From contig NC_133658.1 of NCBI RefSeq assembly GCF_037893015.1, forward strand, positions 884,485,038 to 884,549,037: a stretch of 64,000 nucleotides of DNA, read 5' to 3'. Both the position numbers and the translations under genes were made by a program. Position 1 is the first letter of the stretch, and each line of letters opens with the position of its first letter. A model generated the notes under the pieces. It had not been told where the DNA came from. It made no database searches and worked only from the letters and a program-made list of their open reading frames with translations. This DNA is from Macrotis lagotis. Its lineage: Eukaryota; Chordata; Mammalia; Peramelemorphia; Peramelidae. Of the stretch, positions 54,780 to 64,000 are shown one piece after another.

Positions 54780-55885
54780 ACTTCATTTGTGCATACCCTT
54801 TGACTGAATAATTCCACTACTTGAAGTAAAAAACAGAAAGAGAAAGGTCCCACCTGCACAAAAATATTCTTAGCAGTTCTTTTTGAAGTGGCAAAGAAGT
54901 GGAAATTGAAGCAATACCCAACAACTAGGGAATGATGGTATATGATTATGTTGGAATATTTATTTTGCTTTAAGGATGGTTTTAGAAAAATCTGAGAAGA
55001 TTTATATGAACTGATACAAAGTGAAGTTAAAAGAACCAGGAGAACATCGTACTTAGTAACAGCAATACTGAATCATCAAGAACTATTAATGACTTAGTTA
55101 TTCTCTGCAGTACAAAAAGACCCAATTCCAAAGGACTCGTGATAAAAAATGCTATCTATCCACTTCCAGAAAAAGAATTGATAGTCTGAATGCAGATTGA
55201 AACATTTTTCATGAAGATTTTTTTTTTGGTCAGTGTTTTCTTTCATAATATGACCAATGTGGAAATGTTTTGCATGACTATACATGCAACATCAAAACAC
55301 TTACCATCTCAGGCGGGGGGGGGGGGGGAGAGAAAGGAAGGAGTGAGAATTTAAAACTCAAATTTTTAAAAAATGAATGTTAACTGTGAGATGATTAATC
55401 AGGATAGAGGCAACTCCTCTCAGCAGTTCAGAGAGCTAGGCCAACCCTAGGAGGCCAGCTATGGACAATGCTATCCTCATCCACAGGAAGAAATACCAAA
55501 CGAAAACAAAACAAAAAAAAAAATCCTACAGAATCTGAATGAACACAACATTCACTTTTTAAAGTTTCTCTGATGTATTTCTTTCCTGTCTCATGATTTT
55601 CTTTCTTTTCCCTCAATTCTAATTCCTCATACTGAAAATGACTAATCTGTAAATATGTTAAACACAAATGTGTATATACAAAATTCACCTGTTTGCTGCT
55701 GAGGGGAGGGAGGTGGGAAAGGAGGGTGAAAGGAAATTATGTAACTTAAAAATATGCATGTGCATGTGGACGAATGTTGAAACACTTTCATAACATGTAA
55801 CTGGAAAAATAAAATATAAATTTAAAATGAATATTAAAATTGTTTTTACATGTAATTGGGAAAAATAAAATATTATTTAAGGAAA
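54780..55885 (+). mobile_element. L1 3' end (older), split by a younger L1
   Basis: The end of ORF2 and 3' UTR: 'gaaccaggagaacatc', gtctgaatgcagattgaaac, a poly-G run (55314-55331), 'aatgaatgttaa'. The final tail 'ttgtttttacatgtaattggg' resumes at 55838 after the insertion. Confidence 0.8.
55384..55823 (+). mobile_element. Younger L1 3' end inserted in the older L1
   Basis: Begins 'ctgtgagatgattaatcagg' and ends 'catgtaactggaaaaataaaat'. It is flanked by AAAATGAATGTTAA (55370-55383) and AAAATGAATATTAA (55824-55837), a 14-bp duplication with one mismatch. Confidence 0.8.
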
Positions 55886-55914
55886 AAGAAAGCCTTTATA
55901 AGAATTTGAGCTTA

Positions 55915-56070
55915 CCCCAAGTGAAATGAGCTTTGATGGGAGGTAGAGAGCTCCCCAGCAAAAGAGGTCTTCCAGTGAAGATATGTTAGGGCTATTAAAG
56001 AAGGAATTCCTCAACTACCTGGGTTGAGAAATTCCTTCCAACTTGATTTTTCTGTGATGTCATGATGGGG
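55915..56070 (+). mobile_element. L3/CR1-like LINE fragment
   Basis: Contains gaggtagagagctccccagc and ttccttccaacttgattttt. Confidence 0.5.
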
Positions 56071-56094
56071 GGGGGCCTGAAGACCATAGATTTA

Positions 56095-57235
56095 AAATTA
56101 AGATCATAATAATCATAACAACAAAAACAATAGCCAGAATTTATGTCACACTTTATGGTTTGCAAAGCACTTTACAATTATCCTACTGGATCATCAGATT
56201 CTCCCCATGCTATAAATGTCTGAGGCAGAATAAGAACTCAGGTCTTCCCAATCTCAAGTCCACAATACACTCTACCACCAAAGGCCCTTAGAAAGCATCT
56301 GATCCAACCCCTCATTTTACAACCCAAATCTGGCTTGTCCCTGATGTTCTCTCTTTTGATACTTACAAGTACCCTGGGAAATCTTACTATCTTCTCCATT
56401 TTATGGAAGGGATTTGCCCAGGGTCACCCAGTTAAAAGATTCTCTGAGGCTGGATATGAATTCACATCTTCCTGACTCTGGGTCCATCCACCTAGCTGTT
56501 TGATGAGGGTCATAAACTATCCTTGCCTGTCCAGAGGAATACAGACCTCAGGTCACCTCAGTCCAGGCACTAAGGCCTAGAGAGTGTGACTTGTCCACAG
56601 TCACAAAGGGAGTAAAACCCAACAGCATCAGGATTCGAATCTCAGGGCCTCTGAGCCCAGATCATATATGCATGAAGTCTTTTCCCTCTCCGAGGGGGTC
56701 AAGCTCCTTGAAAGCAGGGTCAGATGACAAGAGGACTATTTGGGTAGTTTTTCAAGTTTGCCTTTCTTCAAAAACTATTCCCATTTTATGAATAAGGGAA
56801 CTGAGGGAAATGACATTACCTAGGATCACCCGACTAGTGAGTGTCAGAGGCAAGATATAATGATGATAATAACTAGCACCCTCATCTTAAAGATGAGGAA
56901 ACTGAGGCAGAGAAAGATAACATGATTTGCCTAGGGCTGCACAGCTATCAGGTGTCTAGGTTGGGATTTGAACCCATTATTTAGGCTAAGACTAGGAACT
57001 GCATTGGGGTCATGGTCACTTATAGTGCCTGGCTTACAGTAGGTGCTTAATAAATGCTTACTGAATTGAACTAAGATTGAAAGCTGGAAGAGACCTGAGG
57101 GTCATTTAATCCAGACCTTATTTTGTAGATGACGAAATGGAAGCCCAGAGAAAAGCGACAGAGCAGAATCCAGATGCTCGGACTCCCAATCCTTTTCCCT
57201 TTGTGTTCCACTGTTCCAGTCAGATGTGGGGCCAC
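56095..57235 (-). repeat. MIR-dense segment
   Basis: MIR-type copies at 56120-56280, 56330-56510, 56780-56990 (aaagatgaggaaactgaggc) and 57070-57200, plus an L2 tail at 57015-57070 (taggtgcttaataaatgctt). Confidence 0.65.
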
Positions 57236-57239
57236 CACA

Positions 57240-58250
57240 CCTCCACCCAAGAGACATTTACCCCTTAATGGAAGGTGTCATTAAGCTAAGAAAATGCCCA
57301 TCTGTGCACAAGTCCAAGCTGGCAATGATGCTATTCATCAACTACGCAGCAGCAGAAACACAAGTGGTCATCGACAGCCCCAGGAGATGTTTCCCTCCAG
57401 GACTCTGATATGGATGCTCATCATGACTCAATCTGGGTCCTGCTCTTAAACTCTGCATCTCCTACCTAGCAGAGCATAAATAATGAAATGGAGTGAACCC
57501 GCACACCAGTGCTAGCTGCTGTGCCAATGCTACGGTGAGCAGGAATTTCTCATCTCCTGAGCTGATCCAAGAGACTGACCCCAGGCAATCCGCCATGGTC
57601 CTCAAATCTAAAAACTCCAGTTTCCTGGGGGTTTTCAGGATTAGTTAAACCTTCTTCTATCCTAAAATTCATCTGCCTGGAAATGTAGGATCAGAGGTTC
57701 AGTCAGGGAAGGGTCAGTCTAGTCCAACCCTTTCATTTTATAGAAGATGTGATTTGCCTGAAGTCACCTAGGAAATAGGGCAGGAGATAATTCAGTATTG
57801 AAAGACTTGTGAATTTTTTTTTTTTACTTTCTCCAATGCAAAGACACAAAGAAGAAAAATAAATCACAGATTTTGGGTAGATGAGGATCTTACAGACCAT
57901 CTCTACTCCAGTGCCTTCATTTTACAGGAGGATTTGGTAGGTTTACTAGGATTTATTATTTACTAGATTTATCAGGATTTACTAGGGTAATTTGCCTAAA
58001 GCCACTTAAGGATTTGAATCCATTCTTCCCAGCTTCATATCTAGCACCCCTTGTACCGTCCTCTGACCTATGGTCAGAGGAGCAGAGATTCAGGGCCAAA
58101 AGGGTCCACTGAGGTCACCTAGTACAGTTTCATCATACAAGGCAAGTTGCTGAGATTTGAACACATCTCCTCGCCCCTCTTACACCGCCCCCCCTTCCTC
58201 CCAAGAACAGCAGGGCCTGGGGTGTGAAATATGCCCTAGCTCCAGCCCAT
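57240..58250. other. Intronic single-copy DNA with faint MIR traces
   Basis: MIR-like traces at 57680-57790 and 57880-58060. No gene. Confidence 0.45.
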
Positions 58251-59015
58251 TGATTTGGCATCTGGAGACAGACTCCCAGGACTTGCCTCCCTGGTTTCCC
58301 TAAGCCAGGTTGGTTCCCCAGCGGGTGGTTGTTGGAAACCCAACCGGCCGCCTCTGCCCAGAAGAGAGTCTCATGACTTGGGGGTATTGGGGCTGTTTCA
58401 GGTCAAGACTGAGCTGCTCTGGAAGCCGCAGACACGGCCGTTGAACTTGTTTTCATTACCCCAGCCAAAGCTAAGGCAGGGTGGGGGTGACGGGGCAGAG
58501 AGAAGGTTCCACAGTAAAATTAAAACAACAACAACAACAACACGTTTAACCCACGTCCAGTCATGTGGTTGTTTCCCCCCCTCGTCGCCTCTCCAAGGCT
58601 GTAGTTTGGGGATGGGAGGGGAGGGAAGGAGCGGAACATGATGATAAGGGAGCTGAGACACCCAAGACAAGGGCAAATATTTGCATTCAGCTTCCCAAAC
58701 TCTGACCGGGCTTGGGGAGACCGCATGCACCGCCGTGTCTGCCCTGAAGAGCAAGGCTAGAACTCTGAGGCGCCAGCCCAGACCTGCTTCATGGCCCACC
58801 AAGGTCAGAGGCATAGGAAGGTCTAAGCTGCTGGCCATCATCCATACTTCGGTGGGACGAGCATGAGGCTGAGGGAGGGGGAGGTGATCAAAATAGCCCT
58901 CATTTACCACCATCTAGCCAGAAGGGAAGCAGCGAAGATGCCCATCAATTCATCAAACCTATGTCTCTGTCTTTAGAAAGGCAGCAGGCAGTTTAGACTA
59001 TCACCTAAACTTGTT
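58251..59015. other. GC-richer intronic single-copy block
   Basis: CpG-containing, no repeat apart from (AAC)n at 58526-58541. Open frames of 128 (plus) and 171 (minus) codons are not recognised as proteins. Possible conserved noncoding element. Confidence 0.4.
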
Positions 59016-59019
59016 TTTT

Positions 59020-59285
59020 TTATAATGGTTTTTGTCCTTCACTTTTGAAGAAGACCAAAACATCAAGGAGGTGATGCCATGATAAACGTGCAAATTGGCA
59101 AGCTTCACTTTCTCTTCCAGAGCCATCTGGGTCCAGTGGCCAGATATGAATTAGGACAACTGGAGATGGCCCTGGATGAGGGGCAATCAGGGTGAAGTGA
59201 CTTGCCCAGGGTCACACAGCTAATAAGTGGCAAGTGTCTGAGGAAGGATTCGAACTCCTGTCCTCCTGAATCCAAGGCTCTCACC
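59020..59285 (-). mobile_element. Composite tRNA SINE with LINE-derived tail
   Basis: Tail 'tgtccttcacttttgaagaag', then 'ccagatatgaattagga' and a body with 'ttgcccagggtcacacagc'. The head is truncated. Confidence 0.82.
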
Positions 59286-59289
59286 TAAA

Positions 59290-60400
59290 CTATGACATGC
59301 AGGGCTGCCATGATGTCTTACAAAGAGTTGCTTACCTCCACAAATGAGATAATGTAGATAAAGCACTTTCCCAATGTCACATCAACATGAGGGAAGCTTG
59401 AATTGGCTCTGAAGTTAGGAAGATCTAAGGGCAGTCCCGCCAGGGCCACATTAGTGGCTGCATGACCCACGGGGAGTCACTTGACCTCTCAAAGGTCTAG
59501 GCAGCTCCATATAGGATGCAGAGAAAATAGTTACTTGTATGGGAAGAAATGATTTCCTGGTACTCTTGCCTGTATCGGGGCTATTTAAGGTAGGAAGTGT
59601 TTGTCCATTTTAAAAAGATTATTTGCCCAAAGATATTTCATAATTTAAATGAGGGGAATTAGAAGCTAACCTAGTCCCTCTCCCATGGGGCAGAGAGCCT
59701 TTCAAAGACAAGTAGACTACAAATAGCCACACATCTTTCCCGAGAGAGTTCTCTTCGCTTCACAGAGCGTCTGCTGTCAATTTCTAGCCCATGCGGTCTC
59801 TCTTGTCTACTTCTCTATCCAACATGGATGGAAGATGCTTAGCAAGGAGGAGGAAAACCTCTCAGATGGTTCCACCCTAATGACTAACTTGTCTACACCT
59901 CAGTGAGAACCACACAAGCTATGAGTTAAGGAGGAACTGTAAGGGACATGCATCATAAAAGGGATGCCAATCAGCACTGGGTTATTAGGTGAGACACAGA
60001 TGCAACCTTATCTTCTGACAGTCTGGAGCTACAAAGGACAAGGAAAAAACTGACCCATGGGTTGAAAATAACAGCTCTGCCCAACCATGAACAATATTGT
60101 GTTCTCCACAGTTACTTAAATCTTTCTTTTCTGCAATTTTTTTTTTGATACAGGGAACACTTCAGTGGGAGCAGGGAAGAAATTCCATCATCGCCAGCAC
60201 AGATGCCTACTAGTTGCGGAACCCTCTTTTCTGCAACCTAAGTCCCTGACACATAGCAGACACTTAATAAATGATCATTAATTGATTGATCAAACATTAA
60301 AGAAAGTTACCTGAGGTAGTAAGTTGTTTGCCCAGGTTCATAAAATGACATGAACACAGGTCTTCTTGTCTCTAAATTGGCCCTCTGACTCACTATTGCC
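59290..60400. other. Intronic DNA; L2-type tail near the end
   Basis: 60240-60300 resembles an L2/MIR3 tail (agacacttaataaatgatca). The rest has no recognised repeat or gene. Confidence 0.45.
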
Positions 60401-60404
60401 CCTC

Positions 60405-60750
60405 CTTTTATTTTGTTAAAGAAAGTTTTGTAGTTACATGGAAATAAATCCCACGTGTGCCTTGGTAGGTTGACTCCCAGATATTTTGTGCATTTTGTAA
60501 TTATTCCTCATGGAATTTCTTGGTTTCCTTGCCTTTTTTGTTAGCAATGTAGAGAAAAGCCGATGATTTTGTGCATTCTTTTTGTATCCTGCTTCTTTTG
60601 CTGAAGATAAAAATGGTCTTAGTTTTCTGCCAATTCTCTGGAGTTTTTAAAGTTAAACCACCATATCCATTTGTAGATATGGCTAATTTTGTTTCTCCTT
60701 TTACTCATGTTTTTTATACCCGTCATTTTATTTTGGAATTTCTAGAATTC
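60405..60750 (-). mobile_element. L1 ORF2 fragment
   Basis: The reverse complement of an L1 reverse-transcriptase region: gtgccttggtaggttgactc, 'tagagaaaagccgatgatttt', 'ttgtatcctgcttcttttgctgaag'. Confidence 0.75.
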
Positions 60751-60754
60751 TGGG

Positions 60755-61200
60755 GAGAAGAGGGATACAGAGGAACTATCAATCACAGACTTGAGACCAT
60801 CCTGTTTAACTTCATCATTTTACAGATAAGGAAACTGAGGCATAGAAATCAAGCGACTTTCTTGGGATCAGCCAGCTAATAAAAATTTGATTCATCACTA
60901 TCTACTTGCAAAATAGTCTAGGGGCCTCCAGTTTCAAGGAAAACAAAGAAAGAGTTCCTCCCTCCCTTCACACATACTCACTATGATCTGGCTTCTCTAT
61001 GTATAGGTTCATAAATCTCACTAAGTCGAAAGGGATGCCAGAAGCCACCTAGTCAATCCCCTCATTTTACAAGTTACTGATTAAAAATCGAGGTCTGGAG
61101 CCCAAAGGGACTTCAGAAGTCAGTCAGCCCAGTCACCTTATTTTAGAGAGGCCTGATAACAAATAGAGGCCCAGTGAAGTGACTCTCACTGGACACACAA
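60755..61200 (-). repeat. MIR-type fragments
   Basis: 60800-60880 (cattttacagataaggaaac) and traces at 61030-61200 ('cccctcattttacaag'). Confidence 0.55.
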
Positions 61201-61373
61201 GTGGTCATAGTAAGCGGTCATTAGCGAAATATGGAATTGTTTTCTGCTGGGCTCTTGAGTACCAGCTTCTATGGATTTAGCCCTCCCAAAGAGAAGAGTC
61301 CCCCCATGATAAGAGTTTCCCCCACAAGCAGAAAGATGGCAGACAGATCTCCAAGGGCCAAGTCAATACTTAC

Positions 61374-62067
61374 GATCAAGTCCATTCAAGTAACGCATTC
61401 GTATTTCACAGTGGCCCCAGACAGCGCTTACTACTGGGTAAAGTTTTTTGCCCTTGAGTCCTCGAAAGGCCACGCCCATGTACTGCCCATCGACAATGAA
61501 GCTCAGTGTCCCATCGTCCATGTCTAGGGCCACCAGGAAAGAATCTGGCACAATGAAAGTCTCATCTGGTTCGAGAAAGGCAGGGTAAGTTTTACTTGGC
61601 TGGTTCTTCCCATCATGATAGAGTCTATTCCGCCCCAGGTCCCAGCCCCAGGACTCATGGTTGTTCCCCACGAGGGTTGTGTACCCGACCGAGTGCAAGG
61701 GGGCATCTGCTGTGGCCACCCCCACGACTGCATGTGTGCCACGCTGGCGCATGGCCCATGTGATCTGCCACACGTGGAGCCCACGCGTGTACCCCACTTT
61801 CCCCCTGATGGCGTCTGTGCTCTGGGCCACCGGATGCCGGTGAAAGATAAGTTTGTCGTCCTCCTTCACGAACACGTTGAGCGAGCGATCATCGTTATTC
61901 CAGGAGTGGAGCAGCTGGACGTCGTAGGACACGGGGGGCATGTCCAGCAGCAAGTCCAATCTTGTGGGCTTACAGTAATCCAGGCCCTGGAGCTCTTGTT
62001 TCAGGGGCCTATATGTCGGGTCCCTCATGTCCACAGTCTTTATCCCCCCAGTGACCTTCTGACCCAT
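61374..62067 (-). CDS. SPSB1: SPSB1 main coding exon (residues 1-231): SPRY/B30.2 domain
   Basis: This exon encodes the N-terminus and SPRY domain of SPSB1, the substrate-receptor subunit of a cytoplasmic ECS (Elongin B/C-Cullin5-SOCS box) ubiquitin ligase. Known family partners include inducible NO synthase, Par-4 and TGF-beta receptor II. The protein begins [17 protein letters not shown], and the SPRY domain covers roughly residues 33-231. Visible family landmarks are [15 protein letters not shown] (residues 76-90, with the peptide-binding Arg77), Tyr129 in [25 protein letters not shown] (141-154), and Val216-Trp217. From memory the sequence is nearly identical to human. The ATG at 62065-62067 sits in a strong Kozak context (A at -3, G at +4). 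An in-frame TAG at 62164-62166 lies upstream with no ATG between. The exon ends one base into codon 232 at a consensus donor (GTAAGT). The rest of the protein is at 45248-45375. Confidence 0.97.
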
Positions 62068-62215
62068 GCTAACGTCTGACTTCACCTTCCTACGTCCTCC
62101 CAAGGCAAACTCATCAATTGCAGGCCTTCTGTCCTGTTTTCCAATCAAATACCGGCAAGATTCCTAAAGAAGGTTGCTGGGAGACCCAGTCAACTTGTGC
62201 AGCATTCGAGATTGC
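62068..62215 (-). other. SPSB1: SPSB1 5' UTR portion of the first coding exon
   Basis: Directly upstream of the SPSB1 ATG, minus-strand sequence runs to a plausible acceptor. A TTTTTCTTTCC-type pyrimidine run is followed by TTTAG, with the exon starting at 62215. The 148 bases contain an in-frame stop (62164-62166) and no upstream ATG in that frame. Human SPSB1 has noncoding first exon(s) far upstream, so the promoter is expected beyond the right edge of the window. The exact acceptor is inferred from motif only. Confidence 0.7.
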
Positions 62216-62640
62216 CTAAAGGATGGAAAGAAAAACAGATGAAGGGGGGAAGAGGAGGGGGGAAAGTTAAATATTACTACAGGGGTCATAGAAACTGGAT
62301 AAATGAACAACACATCCCATCTGCTGTTTTTAGAAACCAAAGCTCATGTCACACCTGTTAGCAGAACACAGAAGAAAAGTCTTGGAGTACAACTGCTGGG
62401 TCACAGACTGGAGCCAAATATGTGCCCCCCCCCTTGCTCCCCAAACCCCAGCCATGGGTCTTTGTTCAAGGAAACAGCAGGTGTCCCTCTTACTGGCCAA
62501 GGGCCTGACTGCACTCCTGGAGGCCAGAATGCCAGGCTTTCAAGGTCTATTCTTTCTGTCTAAGGGGCCTAGTGCTAGCGGAGGAAAAGGGGAAGATGAA
62601 TGAGACAGAAAGCTTAGAGCCCAGTGGGGAAGGTGAGGTA
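62216..62640. other. SPSB1 upstream intron, single-copy part
   Basis: No repeat recognised. Contains the pyrimidine tract of the acceptor at 62215 and a poly-C run (62427-62433). Confidence 0.5.
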
Positions 62641-62644
62641 TTTA

Positions 62645-63450
62645 CATAGATAAGCAAAGAGATTTGCATGTCTTATTTGAGCCTCACATTTTATTATTCC
62701 ATTTTACTGATAAATTAATTGAGCTTAAGGGACCCAAATGTTAAGGGACTGGCCCAGAGTCCCATTGAAAGGAGGGAAATATGTATTTATTAGGCACTGA
62801 TTGTGTGCCAGACCCTGTGCTAAGTGATTTGCATGTATTATCTCATTTAAACGGTTCAACAAACCTGGGAGGTTGGTGCTATCACTTATCCTCATTTTAC
62901 AATCAAGGCCACTGAGACAGACTGCAGTTAAGTGACTTACTCAAGGTCCCACAGGGTCTGAGTCAGGAGTCAAACTCAAGTCTTCCTGACTCCCAACTCT
63001 AGTGTTCTAGACACTGAGCTAGGCTGCTTCTCAGCTTGGCTAGTATTCTTATAATGCCTTCTACAGGTCAAATCCTATATAGATAGGTATAGACTAAGCA
63101 CTTTACGCATATTTGATGCTCAGGGGTAGGTGGGAGATCAATCCACTTGCCTAGGGCCACAGAGCTATATGTATCAGAAATCAGACCAAGGATCAGATCT
63201 ACTTGTCCTTAGGTTACCTAAGTGGCACAGTACATAAAGACTGGGCCTAGAGACAGGATGATTTGAATTCAAATTCAGACTCATACAATGTGAGCTTGGA
63301 TAAGTCACTTCCCTTCTGTCAGTCTGTTTCCTCATCTGTAAAGTAGGGATGATGAGAGCACCTACCTCCCAATGCTTTGTGAGGATCAAATGCGAATTTA
63401 TTTGTAAAGCACTGAATACATGTCAGTTAGTATTATTGTCCTCCTTATCT
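62645..63450. repeat. Three MIR copies
   Basis: Minus MIR at 62650-62770, minus MIR at 62780-63030 (tattaggcactgattgtgtg), plus MIR at 63215-63450 (gtttcctcatctgtaaagta). Confidence 0.75.
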
Positions 63451-63454
63451 GCAA

Positions 63455-64000
63455 AGCTGGCCCTCTCTGGTCATCCTACCAGGGCCTTTTCTCCTCCGCA
63501 CAGACTGATAAGCTGGTACAAATTTTTAAATCAGTTTAATGGCAGTAGTTATGTTAGTCTAATAATCCCAGCTTTACCTCTTCCTCTAATCGGTGATGAG
63601 AATGATAATAATAGTAGTAATATATCAGGTTAAGTAAAAGCACTATACAAATGGTTGGCAGACTTTGCTTTTTTGAGTAGGGACTGCTTAGTTCTCTATT
63701 TTTTTTTTTTGTCTTTAAGGTCTTGGCTTAATAATTACCTGTTAAATGATGAATTAATTGATTTTGAAACTGAAAAAGTCACTGAATAGTCTCTTTCCAC
63801 CTCCCACAGAGCAAGTCCAACAGGGCCTTTGGAGAGAAATGGTCACCACTCTGTAAGTCATCACAGTGAGTGGAGATATGAATTACAATTTTATCCCCAA
63901 GTGAATAATGCTCCCTTTGCTGGCCTGAATAGTTGAGGCCAGAACCATACTTTAGATAGATTCCTTGGCTGTGAAGAGGAAGCGGGAAGCAGGAGAGGAA
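63455..64000. other. SPSB1 upstream intron, no recognised feature
   Basis: A short TAA-like stretch (63605-63625) and a poly-T (63700-63710). Otherwise single-copy. Confidence 0.5.

Larger units (their letters stand above)
45376..61373 (-). other. SPSB1: SPSB1 intron between SPRY and SOCS-box exons (~16 kb)
   Basis: This phase-1 intron is bounded by a GTAAGT donor (61373 downward) and a CAG acceptor (45376-45378). It is filled with MIR, MIR3, L2, L3-like, L1 and tRNA-SINE copies, microsatellites, a tandem MIR3 array and a copy of part of the 3' UTR; these are listed separately. No further coding exon was seen. Stretches with no recognisable repeat are 50620-51580, 52120-52760, 53820-54480, 57240-58900 and 59290-60230. 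Confidence 0.9.

Noticed and set aside
58398-58913. 171-codon minus-strand open frame in the SPSB1 intron
   Set aside because: No homology recognised. Overlapping frames on the other strand are also open, consistent with a GC-rich intronic block.
61615-62079. 154-codon plus-strand open frame opposite the SPSB1 coding exon
   Set aside because: Shadow of the highly conserved SPSB1 frame on the other strand. No independent evidence.
62068-62148. N-terminal extension of SPSB1 by 27 residues
   Set aside because: The frame stays open upstream but begins with TTG, not ATG. The ATG at 62065-62067 has a strong context and gives the conserved N-terminus.

Overview
The window is vertebrate nuclear DNA and almost certainly marsupial. 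Evidence: tRNA-headed SINEs of the WSINE1 and MAR1 type, marsupial-style L1 3' ends, dozens of MIR/MIR3 copies and L2 3' ends, and one mammalian host gene broken by long introns. The WSINE1-like SINEs have intact target-site duplications of 12-17 bp, which leans towards an Australian (possibly dasyurid-like) marsupial. That species-level reading is from memory of SINE consensus sequences and is only moderately secure. No bacterial-type genes, operons, CRISPR arrays or tRNA genes were seen.

The one functional gene recognised is SPSB1 (SPRY domain and SOCS box protein 1), on the minus strand at the right-hand end. Its main coding exon (61374-62067, codons 1-231 plus one base) encodes the SPRY/B30.2 domain. 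The terminal exon (coding part 45248-45375) encodes the SOCS box and stop. Together they give 273 residues, the usual length. A ~16 kb intron separates them. A ~2 kb 3' UTR runs down to a polyadenylation signal at 43221-43226. The upstream exon(s) and promoter lie beyond the right edge.

Positions 1 to ~43200 are intergenic, downstream of SPSB1. In human the next gene on that side is SLC25A33, but nothing of it is visible. Layout: 1-4013, an old minus-strand L1 with a younger L1 and two SINEs nested in it; 4-17 kb, MIR/L2/SINE mosaic; 17455-19250, a processed (intronless) PRCC pseudogene; 20-24 kb, MIR/L2/L3-like repeats; 24028-24885, a TAACTAACTAG minisatellite split by a ~509-bp unclassified element; 25-33 kb, dense MIR; 33370-35450, a CA-derived array with a ~140-bp higher-order period; 35500-36445, an L2 with an unclassified insertion; 36700-38055, two minisatellites; 38056-40470, mostly single-copy DNA with a triplicated MIR fragment; 40470-41400, a ~0.9 kb homopurine tract; 41600-42010, single-copy DNA with a consensus MEF2 site.

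The SPSB1 intron holds the same repeat families, a five-unit tandem amplification of a MIR3-type fragment (48287-48815) and a nested L1-in-L1 (54780-55885). A ~170-bp direct duplication links the intron with the SPSB1 3' UTR and carries a polyadenylation motif. The most unusual structures are this duplication, the element interrupting the minisatellite, the repeat-derived tandem arrays, and a GA microsatellite that forms the polypyrimidine tract of the SPSB1 terminal splice acceptor. No clearly novel protein-coding system was found. Repeat names are recognised by eye and boundaries are approximate unless a duplication fixes them.
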